In this document: positions 8,698 to 17,070 of the stretch, piece by piece
How positions within the stretch are numbered: the first letter of the stretch is position 1
How the letters are laid out: every line of letters begins with the position of its first letter
Source: an uncultured Prevotellaceae bacterium
GTDB taxonomy: Bacteria > Bacteroidota > Bacteroidia > Bacteroidales > Bacteroidaceae
Direction: 5' to 3'
DNA length: 51,070 nt
Assembly (NCBI GenBank): GCA_947166305.1
Contig: CAMVDV010000023.1
Coordinates: 1 to 51,070 of the forward strand
Program-made: the position numbers and the translations under genes
Notes under the pieces: model-generated
Databases searched by the model: none
Seen by the model: only the letters and a program-made list of their open reading frames with translations
Told to the model about the DNA's origin: nothing

Positions 8698-9234
8698 ATG
8701 AGAAAGTTGAAAGTTACCGAGATGGGCCGCATGGATGTGGCTCAGTACAAAACCTCGCAGAAGCAGCCGGTGGTGGTGGTGCTCGACCATGTGCGGAGTC
8801 TCTACAACGTGGGGAGTGTGTTCCGCACGAGCGATGCTTTCCGCATTGAGGCAGTCCTGCTGTGCGGCATTACGGCACGTCCGCCCCATCCGGAAATCCA
8901 CAAGACGGCGCTCGGTGCAGAGGAGAGCGTCGATTGGCGCTATTATGAGCGGACGGAGGACGCCTTGCAGTGGCTCAAAGAGCAAGGCTACAAGGTGTTG
9001 GCAATAGAGCAATGCGAGGGAAGCACCATGATAGAGGACTTCCATCCGAAGCGTGGCGAGAGGTATGCAGTCGTGCTTGGCAACGAAGTGAAGGGCGTGC
9101 AGCAGCAGGTCGTCGATCTTTGCGACGGCTGTCTTGAGATACCACAGTTCGGCACCAAACACAGTCTGAATGTCAGCGTCGCCGCAGGCATCGTGCTCTG
9201 GTATATGACTTCTCATGCTAACACTCACGTTTAG
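8698..9234 (+). CDS. SpoU/TrmH-family RNA 2'-O-methyltransferase
   Basis: A SPOUT-fold methyltransferase of 178 residues that uses S-adenosylmethionine to methylate a ribose in RNA. The three family motifs are visible: VVVLDHVRSLYNVGSVFRT (motif 1), AVVLGNEVKGV (motif 2) and IPQFGTKHSLNVSVAAGIVL (motif 3, the knot). It lacks the extra N-terminal substrate domain of RlmB, so the RNA target cannot be named. A TAACTTTG promoter-like element lies at 8665-8672. The stop codon (9232-9234) and the last two codons lie within the first unit of the 22-nt array at 9226, so the array has reached the end of this gene. Confidence 0.88.
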   Translation: MRKLKVTEMGRMDVAQYKTSQKQPVVVVLDHVRSLYNVGSVFRTSDAFRIEAVLLCGITARPPHPEIHKTALGAEESVDWRYYERTEDALQWLKEQGYKVLAIEQCEGSTMIEDFHPKRGERYAVVLGNEVKGVQQQVVDLCDGCLEIPQFGTKHSLNVSVAAGIVLWYMTSHANTHV

Positions 9235-9401
9235 TTTTCAAACTATCCACGTTTAGTTTTCAAATTATCCACGTTTAGTTTTCAAATTATCCACGTTTAG
9301 TTTTCAAATTATCCACGTGTGGATTTCAAATTATCCACGTGTGGATTTCAAACTATCCACGTGTGGATTTCAAATTATCCACGTGTGGATTTCAAATTAC
9401 T
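9226..9401. repeat. 22-nt register array b, eight units, word switch
   Basis: Eight units start every 22 nt from 9226. Units 1-4 carry CACGTTTAGTTTTCAAA and units 5-8 carry CACGTGTGGATTTCAAA; the register does not slip at the change. Unit junctions create TTATCCACG, one base from a DnaA box, at 9265, 9287, 9309, 9331 and 9375. A 97-codon reading frame across this region is repeat translation and is not accepted as a gene. Confidence 0.92.
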
Positions 9402-9420
9402 AAGTAGTAGTTTCCCCGTT

Positions 9421-9600
9421 CTTGCGGATTTGCAATCCGCAAGTGCTGTATATAGGGATTTGCAATCCCGCAAGATATTATTCATAGCATTGCAGATGCT
9501 TATGTTCTCCCTTTTGGATTACAAATCCGCAAAGACAGGGAAGATACAGTTCATGCGGATTTCGAATCCGCATGAATTGAATGTAGGGATTTATAATCCC
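9421..9600. repeat. Four GGATTnnnAATCC palindromes
   Basis: Perfect stem-loops lie at 9421-9443 (10-bp arms, loop TGC), 9455-9469 (GGGATT/AATCCC), 9550-9576 (12-bp arms, loop TCG) and 9586-9600 (GGGATT/AATCCC, loop TAT). A partial one lies near 9515. They alternate between a GCGGATT type and a GGGATT type, with the 3-nt loop changing freely. They sit between convergent genes, like REP elements. The rest of the gap to 9680 shows nothing. Confidence 0.85.
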
Positions 9601-9680
9601 GCAACTCGATAACTATCGCCTTGCAGATGTTGATATCCCTTCCTCAGGTCTTTCAAGCAATCAAAAGGCGCATCGTGCCG

Positions 9681-11414
9681 TCACCATCGCGGTCCGCCGC
9701 CACCGCCCATGCTGCCGGAGATGGAGTTGGTGGCTGTGACGGTGGTAGAACTTGAACCCATATAGACCTTGTAGCTCGTGCCGCTCACCATGTTCGGACA
9801 GCTCACGAGGGCTGTTCCGCTGGCACTGACGGGCGGCATGGAAAAGTAAGCATAGGCAGTGGAACCCGTGGAGTCGGTAATCCGTGCTGAAGCACCAGAG
9901 GTGAAGGAGCCGGAGTAGGTGGCCAAGCCCTGTGTGGTGCTGCCGACCGAAACGTCTGTCCTGCCGCCGATGCTCATGAAGCTGCCGCCCGTGACGTACA
10001 TCGCGTAGCGCTCTCCAACGTCGATGCCGCTCTCTGCACCATTGGCACCGTAGGCTACGATGTTGCCGCCGGAGATATAGAGATTGCCGTTGGAGTCCAG
10101 ACCGTCACTGTTCCGTCCCACACAAACTATTGTGCCGCCGGCTATGTTCATGTCTCCTGCCGAGTTCAGACCATCGTCGTAGGCATAGACTTGTACCGAA
10201 CCTCCGCTGATGGTCAGCGTTCCTTTGCTCTCCAGGCCCTCGCCCTTCGTGCCGGCAGTGCGTACCATGACGTTGCCTCCCATCACGGTGAGATTGCCTC
10301 CCACACCCTTCGTGCCCATCTTGATGGCATTGGGCGAAGAGCTGAGATTGCCGTAGCTATAGACGCCGCCCTCAGTGATGGCACGGACCGTGCCGCCCGT
10401 GATGTAGCCTTCTGTATCGCTCTTCAGGGCCTTTCCGCCTTTTCCTGTGCTCTTCAGAAACAGCTCTCCGCCCTTCATCAGGAAAAGAGAGTCGCACTTC
10501 ACGGCTACAGAAGCGTTGGTGTCTCCCTCGGTGGCATCGTATTCGCCATCGCCTGTAGTGACGACGGTGGTGCGGCCGCCGTTCACCTTTATCACGTTTT
10601 CGCAGTTGATGCCCTTGCCTGCCGTGGCCGACACCTCCACATTGATGATGCCGCCATTGATGATGATGCCGTCGTTGGCCTTGATGCCGTTGTTGGCCGA
10701 GGACTGAGCATAGATGTTGTTACCCGAGCGGAAAACGATGTAGTCGGCCGAGTGGATGGCATTGTTGTAGTTGCCATAGACGTCGAGACGCCCGTTGCCA
10801 TTGAAGATAATCTTGCCTTTGCAGTAGAACGTGCCCTTGTAGTCGGTGAGCGGATTCGTGCCGTCGCGCAGGACATTCTGTGAACCGTCGGCCAGCACCA
10901 CGAAGGCCCTCTTGCTGTTGAGCAAGTTGATGGCAGCGCTGTCGGGATTGGTGATGTTCGTCCCGGCCAGCACCAATTCATATTTTCTCTCGCCGCATAC
11001 GGTGAAGGAACCTTGGCTTGTGGTGCCGCTCAAGTGGTAGGAGACGTTCTCGAGCGTGCCGTGATTCACCAGGACGTGCGCTCCGTTGGTCGTCACAGCG
11101 ATGCCTTCCACCGCATCCACCGTGGCTGTGCTGCCGTTGAAGCTGACGTTCACCACCGTCGTAAAGGGGTCGTTGGCAAGGTCGAGCGAGTCTGTTTCGC
11201 GGAAGAACTCTTCGGCGACGACGGTCGAAGGCTCGGCCGTGTCCCTGTCTATAGCGACAGAAAAGGTGGTGAGGCTGGAAGATGTGGAGGAAGATTCAGT
11301 CTGAGTGGCCGAACCATCCACGCCCGGACCATAGACTACCTCGGGGTCGTCGCCCTTGCAGGCACTCAGTCCGAGCGCCAGGAAAAGGATAAGATGCTTG
11401 TAGGATAATTTCAT
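9681..11414 (-). CDS. Lipoprotein with Cthe_2159-type carbohydrate-binding beta-helix
   Basis: A 577-residue surface lipoprotein. The signal peptide ends in the lipobox LSAC (Cys at about 19), followed by acidic residues. The body is a repetitive right-handed beta-helix with recurrent GI(K/N) and ISGG.I.V.A turns (for example GIKANDGIIINGG, GLDSNGNLYISGG), the pattern of the Cthe_2159 (DUF4353) carbohydrate-binding family, whose founding member binds acidic polysaccharide. The C-terminus is glycine-rich (MGGGGGPRW). A TAACTTTG element on the minus strand (11467-11474) precedes the gene. It is a paralogue of the gene at 14160-17033 on the other strand. No enzymatic residues are recognisable; binding or scaffolding is the likely role. 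Confidence 0.82.
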   Translation of the reverse strand: MKLSYKHLILFLALGLSACKGDDPEVVYGPGVDGSATQTESSSTSSSLTTFSVAIDRDTAEPSTVVAEEFFRETDSLDLANDPFTTVVNVSFNGSTATVDAVEGIAVTTNGAHVLVNHGTLENVSYHLSGTTSQGSFTVCGERKYELVLAGTNITNPDSAAINLLNSKRAFVVLADGSQNVLRDGTNPLTDYKGTFYCKGKIIFNGNGRLDVYGNYNNAIHSADYIVFRSGNNIYAQSSANNGIKANDGIIINGGIINVEVSATAGKGINCENVIKVNGGRTTVVTTGDGEYDATEGDTNASVAVKCDSLFLMKGGELFLKSTGKGGKALKSDTEGYITGGTVRAITEGGVYSYGNLSSSPNAIKMGTKGVGGNLTVMGGNVMVRTAGTKGEGLESKGTLTISGGSVQVYAYDDGLNSAGDMNIAGGTIVCVGRNSDGLDSNGNLYISGGNIVAYGANGAESGIDVGERYAMYVTGGSFMSIGGRTDVSVGSTTQGLATYSGSFTSGASARITDSTGSTAYAYFSMPPVSASGTALVSCPNMVSGTSYKVYMGSSSTTVTATNSISGSMGGGGGPRW

Positions 11415-11640
11415 TTTCGCTTACATTATATATATATGTGAATATCGCGGCAGGTAAATCTGGCTGCAAAGTTACGGATAAGTTGCCGAAAACGGCTGTG
11501 GCGCGAGGCAGAAATTGCATGAGATTCAAATAAAAAGGAACTTTTGCAAAGCCTTTGCCGCACTGGGAGAAAAGAAAAAGTATGCGTCGCTCCGGCTGGA
11601 GTGGCACATACTTTTTCCTGTTTTGGCTGGAAGCGTCGGC

Positions 11641-12219
11641 TTACCTCGTCACTCCGTTGATGAGCATTCTCTTGGCCTGTTCCTTGATGTCCTTGGCCTT
11701 GCTGATTTCATCGTTGGCGAGCGAGTGCTCTTGCTTCAGGTTCTCCATGTTCTTCTTGCTGTTCTCGATGTCCTGAAGGATGTTTTCGTGCTTCTGCTTT
11801 GCCTTTTGAAGTTTCTGCTCAGCCTTGGCGATGTTTTGCTCAGCCTTGGTAGCTTTCGACTGCATCTTAGAGAGCTTCTGGCTTTCCTTGGTGTGCTTGT
11901 TCTGGAGTTTCACTGACTTGTCTTGTGCCTTTTCGTGCGATGAGTTGCCTTTCTTCTCCATGGCTGCGGCCTTTTTTGCTACTTTGAGATTGCCTTGAGC
12001 CTTGGAGAGTTCGGCTTTCTTCTTGGCGATTTCGGCTGTAAGATTGGCGTCTTTCTCCAGTTTTGCCCTTTGCTTGAGGGTGTTGAGCTCGCCCTTGAGC
12101 TGCGTCACCTGCACCTCAAATTCACTTTTCCACTGTTCGCACGACTTGCCGTCGTACATCGTTTGTGCCATCGTAGGCAGGGAGATGGCCATGGCCACCA
12201 TTGCTAAAAACTTTTTCAT
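11641..12219 (-). CDS. Secreted lysine-rich coiled-coil protein
   Basis: I do not recognise a specific family. From the preferred start (MKKFLAMVAMAISLPTMAQ; an ATG two codons upstream is possible) there is a cleavable signal peptide of about 19 residues. Almost uninterrupted charged heptads follow to the end (LNTLKQRAKLEKDANL, AEQNIAKAEQKLQKAKQK), a long alpha-helical coiled coil rich in Lys, Glu and Ala. It is therefore a periplasmic or envelope rod-like protein. It lies downstream of dacB on the same strand, separated by a 22-nt array, and could be co-transcribed. It might tether or space envelope layers, but that is speculation. Confidence 0.75.
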   Translation of the reverse strand: MKKFLAMVAMAISLPTMAQTMYDGKSCEQWKSEFEVQVTQLKGELNTLKQRAKLEKDANLTAEIAKKKAELSKAQGNLKVAKKAAAMEKKGNSSHEKAQDKSVKLQNKHTKESQKLSKMQSKATKAEQNIAKAEQKLQKAKQKHENILQDIENSKKNMENLKQEHSLANDEISKAKDIKEQAKRMLINGVTR

Positions 12220-12276
12220 AAGCATTTTAATTATTGTTATTACGTTATTTCGTTATTACGTTATTACGAGGTTTTT

Positions 12277-12386
12277 GCCGCCGGAGTGGGGGTTGACCGC
12301 CGCCGGAGCGCTGGCTGTTTGCCGCCGGAGTGGGGGTTGACCGCCGCCGGAGCGCTGGTCATTTGTCGCCGGCGCGCGGGTCATCG
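12277..12386. repeat. 22-nt register array c, alternating words
   Basis: Five units start at 12277. Units 1 and 3 (GCCGCCGGAGTGGGGGTTG) alternate with units 2 and 4 (GCCGCCGGAGCGCTGG), giving an apparent 44-nt period. The fifth, diverged, unit contains the dacB stop codon (12381-12383). Just upstream, 12230-12270 has TTATTACG iterations. Confidence 0.85.
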
Positions 12387-13733
12387 GCAGAGTTCCTGGC
12401 AGACTTTGTCCTGGAAGGCACGCCCCATGGCCGAGGAGCTGACGCCTTGGTTGATGATGGCAAAGGCGAGGGTGTGGCCCGAGGCAGTGGTGAGGAAGCC
12501 GGCAAGCGAGGAGATGCCGCTGACGGTGCCTGTCTTGGCGCGCACATTTCCCTCGGCTGCGGTGCCTTTCATGCGGTTCTTCAGGGTGCCGTCGAAGCCT
12601 GCGATGGGCAGCGAGGAGAGCAGATGCTGGCGGATTTGTTCGTTCTGCCAGCCATAGCCGAGCAGTGCGACGAGCATTTCGGCAGAGACATAGTTGTAGA
12701 GCGACAGTCCGCTTCCGTCCGCCACCTTGTAGACGTCGGGGTTAAGGCCAAGGCGTCGGAGCAGTTCGTCAGTGCGCTGTGCGGCTTCCTTGTGTCCCGC
12801 GTTCTTCTTTCCTCCGAGGGCTGCCGTCTGATAGAACAGGCATTCTGCGTAGATGTTGTCGCTCTCCTTCATCATCGGCACGAGCAGATCGTCGATGCTA
12901 TGCACGATGGAGTAGAGCGAAGTGCCTTCCGAGTTTGCCCTCGCGGAGGAGGCTTTCCTGTTGTTAGCCGTGCTCAAAGAGTTGCTTTGGACTGCGATGC
13001 CGGCCTTCTCCATTGCCTCTGTCCACTTCTGCTCAAAGCAGTCCTTGCCATCGACGAGCAGTGCGGAGAGCGGACCGTAGTCGTCGTCCCAGCACCATCC
13101 CCAGCCGTAGGGAGCGTCTTCGCGCATGGAGCGGTCGTAGACGATGTTGCCTGCGATGGTTTGTATGCCTTTCTGCGAGCGGATGGTGGCTGCTGCTTGC
13201 AGGAGTTCGTCGGGCGTGACGAGCGGATCAGTACCGCCTCGGACGATGAGGTCGCCCTGGAGGGTGGTGCCCACGACCTTGCCTGTGGTGCGGAAGTCGG
13301 TGCGGAGTCGGTAGTCGCCGCCAAGGTAGTGGAGCGCCGTGACAGCGGTCACGACCTTCTGGCACGAGGCTGGACGCATCCTCTGGGCAGCGTTGACGGC
13401 ATAGAGGGGCTGCGAATCGGTCAGATCGTAAACGTAGAGTCCGAGCTGAGTTGTCTCGAAGATGGGCGACAGGCAGAGGGCATCGAGTGCCTGCTGCTTG
13501 TCGGCCTGCCACGAACCCTCGGGGAATCGGTGAACCTGCGCCACGAGTGGCCGCGCACTCCTGACGGGTTCCTCGGCTTCGGGCTCTTCCTCCTCGGTCG
13601 TCGCGAGCTGTTGTTGCACCACGACGGGTGCTGCCGGACGCATGTCGGCGTGCTGGGCATGATGGCGAACAGCCTGCCTCGAGCCGCATGAGGCCAGCAG
13701 CAGGAGCAGAAGAAGATACTTCGACTTGTTCAT
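12381..13733 (-). CDS. dacB: D-alanyl-D-alanine carboxypeptidase/endopeptidase (PBP4, peptidase S13)
   Basis: A class C low-molecular-weight penicillin-binding protein that trims peptidoglycan stem peptides in the periplasm. It is a lipoprotein: the hydrophobic start ends in LLASC with Cys16. All three active-site motifs are present: SxxK as Ser123-Cys-Gln-Lys126, SDN near residue 308 and KTG in RAKTGTVSGISS near 405. Between them lies the large inserted domain typical of S13. Residues 20-75 are a low-complexity linker rich in Glu and Pro. The 450-residue length is normal. A strong promoter lies upstream: TTG, 19 bp, TAACTTTG, at 13756-13785. Confidence 0.92.
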   Translation of the reverse strand: MNKSKYLLLLLLLASCGSRQAVRHHAQHADMRPAAPVVVQQQLATTEEEEPEAEEPVRSARPLVAQVHRFPEGSWQADKQQALDALCLSPIFETTQLGLYVYDLTDSQPLYAVNAAQRMRPASCQKVVTAVTALHYLGGDYRLRTDFRTTGKVVGTTLQGDLIVRGGTDPLVTPDELLQAAATIRSQKGIQTIAGNIVYDRSMREDAPYGWGWCWDDDYGPLSALLVDGKDCFEQKWTEAMEKAGIAVQSNSLSTANNRKASSARANSEGTSLYSIVHSIDDLLVPMMKESDNIYAECLFYQTAALGGKKNAGHKEAAQRTDELLRRLGLNPDVYKVADGSGLSLYNYVSAEMLVALLGYGWQNEQIRQHLLSSLPIAGFDGTLKNRMKGTAAEGNVRAKTGTVSGISSLAGFLTTASGHTLAFAIINQGVSSSAMGRAFQDKVCQELCR

Positions 13734-13755
13734 CCAGACGTTCTATTTTTGGGCG

Positions 13756-13785
13756 CAAAGTTACGAATAAGTGAGCGAACAGCAA
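13756..13785 (-). promoter_or_regulatory. Bacteroidota promoter of dacB
   Basis: On the minus strand TTG (13785-13783) is followed by 19 bp and TAACTTTG (13763-13756), the two-part phylum consensus. The start codon lies 22 bp downstream. Confidence 0.7.
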
Positions 13786-13844
13786 AGGAAAAAAGCAATT
13801 TTTTTACTTTGCTTTTCCTGACAGACGCAACTTCGATGCCAAAC

Positions 13845-14020
13845 AACCAACAGGGTTACTGCCAACACCCTGCAGGGTTATTCCAAACGTCGCACGCGGC
13901 GTTTGCCATCCCCGCACGCGGCGTTTGCCATCCCCGCACGCGGCGTTTGGCATCGTCGCACGCGGCGTTTGGCATCGTCGCACGCGGCGTTTACCATCCC
14001 CGCACGCGGTGTTTCTCAAT
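13845..14020. repeat. 22-nt register array d, eight units, word switch
   Basis: Eight units start at 13845. The first two carry CAACAGGGTTACTGCC and CCCTGCAGGGTTATTCC. From 13889 the word becomes CGCACGCGGCGTTTGCCATC without any change of register. It lies in the divergent gap between dacB and the beta-helix gene, upstream of the promoters of both. Confidence 0.9.
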
Positions 14021-14094
14021 ATCCTGTGGAGAAACATTTTGTAAGCAATTCAATACAATAAGTAGCAATTTGTTGTTAGCATTACCAGAAAACG

Positions 14095-14125
14095 TTGCAT
14101 CGTATCACAAATAATTCTACATTTG
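14095..14125 (+). promoter_or_regulatory. Promoter of the 14160 beta-helix gene
   Basis: TTG at 14095-14097, 20 bp, TACATTTG at 14118-14125; the ATG follows about 30 bp later. Confidence 0.65.
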
Positions 14126-14159
14126 CCAACGAAACAGCTATTTATAATAAATAATGTAT

Positions 14160-17033
14160 ATGAAAAACTTCAGATATCTGCTTTCTGCGGGCATGGCCCT
14201 TGGGCTGCTCGCGCTGTCGGCCGCCGAGATTGACGGCCTCTACTTCTGGCGTAACGGCACTTACACCCGTTTCGATGTGGGCGAACTCCTCTTCGGCAAC
14301 AACAAAGTCACGGTGGGTGAGACCACTTTCGACGTGCTCAACGTGGACAGCATCACCTTCAAAAATCCCGATGGAATGGGCGATTTTGTCACCGACACCG
14401 TGTATATTTCCTTCTCGGGACAGACGGCGACCGTCACCCCGGAGAACGTCAAAGGCATCAGCAGCGTGGTGGACGGAGCCTACGTCAGCTTGACGAACGA
14501 GAACACCGACCGCGAGATAACCTTCGTCCTCAGCGGTGAAAGCGACTCGGGCAGCTTCACATACAACGGTTCCCTCAAGGCTTGCATCCAGCTCGACGGC
14601 GTGAGTCTGAAGAGCCAAAAGGGGGCGGCGCTCGACATCAAGTGCGGCAAGCGCATTGCCCTCGAGCTCCTGGAGGGCACATCGAACTATCTGGAGGACT
14701 GCGCCGACAGCCTCGGGCAGAAGGCTGCCCTTTACTGCAAGGGACATCTCGAGGTGAGCAAGCCCGGCACCCTCACCGTCAAAGGCAACTATAGCCATGC
14801 CATCAAGACGAAAGAGTACATGCTCATCAAGAGCACCACGGGCGGCATCACCGTCACAGGCGCTGAGGGCGACGGCATACACGCCGGGCAGTACTTCAAG
14901 ATGAACGGCAGCAGCGTCACCATCAGCGGGGTGAAAGGCGACGGCATCCAAGCCGAGGCCACCGGCGAGGGCGACGACTTCGACGGACAAATCATGCTGC
15001 GAGGCGGCACAGTCGACGTGACGGTGACCGAACGCAGCAGCGACGGCATCAAGAGCGACAGCCTCCTCGCCATCACAGGCGGCACGATTGTCGTCAACAC
15101 CTCGGGCGACGGCAGCAAGGGCCTCAAGAGTAAAACGGACATAAGCATCGCGGCGGGCGACATCACCGTCAACCAATCGGGCCAATACATCGTGGAGAAC
15201 AACGACCCGGGCTACGTGGTGGCCATCAAGGCCGGCGGCGACCTCGACATCAGCGGCGGCACAATCACCGTCTCGAGCACTGCCGAGGCAGGCAAAGGCC
15301 TGAGCGCCGACGGTAATCTCAGCATTAGCGAAGGCACCTCGGCACCCGTCGTCGACATCCAAGCCCTTGGCTCCGGCGCCGCTCTCGACCTTTCGAGAAA
15401 CGTGGAAGTGAGCGACGAGGGAGGCGGCGACGGCGACGGCGGCGACAGTGGCGACACGGAGATAAAGTACCGCATCTGCGTGGCGTTGAGCTCCACCACC
15501 AGCCAATACTGGGGCAGCACCGTGTATCTCTACGACTCGTCGGGCACGCAGATTGACCAGCTCACCCACACCATCACCGTTTCTGCCACGGGTCAGACCA
15601 CAAGAACGTTCTTCTACTATGACTTCGACGAACCCCAGGATGGCACTTTCTACTTTGCCAGCAACGACTACACGCGCACCGGCGGCGGTCCCGGCGGGTT
15701 TGGTGGCGGCGGATTCGGCGGCGGCGGACAAGGTCAGACCTACGCCATCCGCACCTCCGCAGTGAGCGGTCCCACCGAAGACGACACGGCTGTTTACTAC
15801 TATATCAACACGTCGTCCTACTCCCGCGGCAACGGTGTCTATACTTTCAGCGTGTCAGATTACACCACTCGGTACGCCGACGGCACCATCACCGACAGCG
15901 GCTCCGTTGCCACCTCCGGCGGAAAGTTTGCCACAGCCAGCGGCATCAAGGGCGACACGAACGTCAGCATCAGCGGTGGCAGCGTTACAATCCACTCCAC
16001 AGGGGCTGCATCGAAAGGCATCTCCTGCGACAAAGTATTGCAAATAAGCGGCGGAACCGTCACCATCACCAACACCGGTACGGGCACCGGCACGATCAGC
16101 AATTACTCAACAGCCAAGGGCCTCACGTCCGACGGGAGCATCGAATTGCTCGGCGGCACCATCGACATCACCATGAACGGACAGGGTGGAAAGGGCATAA
16201 AGAGCGACGGAACACTCACCATCGGCGTGAGCGACACCCAGGGGCCTGTGCTCTCTGTGGAAACAACGGGTGCCAAGTACCTCAGCACCTCGTCGGCAAA
16301 AGCCATCAAGGCCGTGGGAGCCATCACCGTGAACGGCGGGGAGACCACCGTCCTGACAGCCACCACCGGCGCGGAGGGCATGGAGAGCAAGCTCAAGTCG
16401 AAGGCCTCGATTGTCTTCAACGGCGGCAAACACTACTTCAAGTGCTATGATGATTGCCTCAACACGGCCGGGTGCATCGTCTTCGACGGCGGCATCGTCG
16501 TCTGTCACGGCTATGGAAACGATGCGATAGACAGCAACTATGGAGCCGCCGGCGCCATTCAAATCGGCAATGGCGTAGTGCTGGGTTACAGCTCGAAGGG
16601 TGCTCCGGAAGAAGGCTTCGACTGCGACAACAACTCATACATACAGATAACCGGCCAAGGCATCGCTATCAGTGGAGGCGCCAACCAAGGCGGCAGTGGC
16701 GGAATGGGCGGCTGGGGAGGCCAGTCGTCGAGCAGCATTGGCAGTGCCGTGCAAGGCTATTACCTCTGTACCAGCACGATAAGTTATGCCCCGAACCGCT
16801 ACTACACGCTCTCCGACGCGAGCGGCAACAACATGATAACTTATAGTGTTGATGCAACATTCAGCAGCTCGTTGTCCCTCATCACAGCCACCGGCATGAC
16901 GAGCGGCAGTACATATAATATAAGGTATAGCACCTCGGCACCCACCGACGCACAGACTTCCTGGCATGGCGTCTACCTGGGAAGCTCAGCCTCGGGCACG
17001 ACCAGCGTCCTCAGCGGCTTCACCGCGCAATAA
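14160..17033 (+). CDS. Secreted Cthe_2159-type carbohydrate-binding beta-helix protein
   Basis: About 957 residues; an ATG two codons upstream is possible. A signal-peptide-like start (MKNFRYLLSAGMALGLLAL) is followed by a short N-terminal segment ending NVDSITF, common in Bacteroidales surface proteins. Two beta-helix blocks come next: residues about 80-420, and about 590-870. They contain many ISGG.V.I and GIKSD.L.I turns of the Cthe_2159/DUF4353 family. The insert between them (about 420-585) is glycine- and aspartate-rich (GGGDGDGGDSGD; GGPGGFGGGGFGGGGQGQ). There is no lipobox. It is a longer paralogue of the gene at 9681-11414, with the two blocks suggesting internal duplication. Role inferred as polysaccharide binding at the cell surface or outside the cell. 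Confidence 0.8.
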   Translation: MKNFRYLLSAGMALGLLALSAAEIDGLYFWRNGTYTRFDVGELLFGNNKVTVGETTFDVLNVDSITFKNPDGMGDFVTDTVYISFSGQTATVTPENVKGISSVVDGAYVSLTNENTDREITFVLSGESDSGSFTYNGSLKACIQLDGVSLKSQKGAALDIKCGKRIALELLEGTSNYLEDCADSLGQKAALYCKGHLEVSKPGTLTVKGNYSHAIKTKEYMLIKSTTGGITVTGAEGDGIHAGQYFKMNGSSVTISGVKGDGIQAEATGEGDDFDGQIMLRGGTVDVTVTERSSDGIKSDSLLAITGGTIVVNTSGDGSKGLKSKTDISIAAGDITVNQSGQYIVENNDPGYVVAIKAGGDLDISGGTITVSSTAEAGKGLSADGNLSISEGTSAPVVDIQALGSGAALDLSRNVEVSDEGGGDGDGGDSGDTEIKYRICVALSSTTSQYWGSTVYLYDSSGTQIDQLTHTITVSATGQTTRTFFYYDFDEPQDGTFYFASNDYTRTGGGPGGFGGGGFGGGGQGQTYAIRTSAVSGPTEDDTAVYYYINTSSYSRGNGVYTFSVSDYTTRYADGTITDSGSVATSGGKFATASGIKGDTNVSISGGSVTIHSTGAASKGISCDKVLQISGGTVTITNTGTGTGTISNYSTAKGLTSDGSIELLGGTIDITMNGQGGKGIKSDGTLTIGVSDTQGPVLSVETTGAKYLSTSSAKAIKAVGAITVNGGETTVLTATTGAEGMESKLKSKASIVFNGGKHYFKCYDDCLNTAGCIVFDGGIVVCHGYGNDAIDSNYGAAGAIQIGNGVVLGYSSKGAPEEGFDCDNNSYIQITGQGIAISGGANQGGSGGMGGWGGQSSSSIGSAVQGYYLCTSTISYAPNRYYTLSDASGNNMITYSVDATFSSSLSLITATGMTSGSTYNIRYSTSAPTDAQTSWHGVYLGSSASGTTSVLSGFTAQ

Positions 17034-17070
17034 AAGGGCACTCGGTCTGCAGCCTCGCGGAGCAGAGAGG

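Noticed and set aside
8452..9228. 258-codon minus-strand frame over the origin region and the TrmH gene
   Set aside because: Antisense to a clear SPOUT methyltransferase and running into the DnaA-box region.
9319..9612. 97-codon frame across array b and the palindromes
   Set aside because: Pure translation of repeats, with no upstream signals.
13845..14020. CRISPR array
   Set aside because: Units are contiguous 22-mers without unique spacers of constant length, no cas genes are present, and the same step occurs with other words elsewhere.
14142..15731. 529-codon minus-strand frame
   Set aside because: Antisense to the beta-helix gene; its composition (Ala/Val/His/Arg) is that of a shadow frame.
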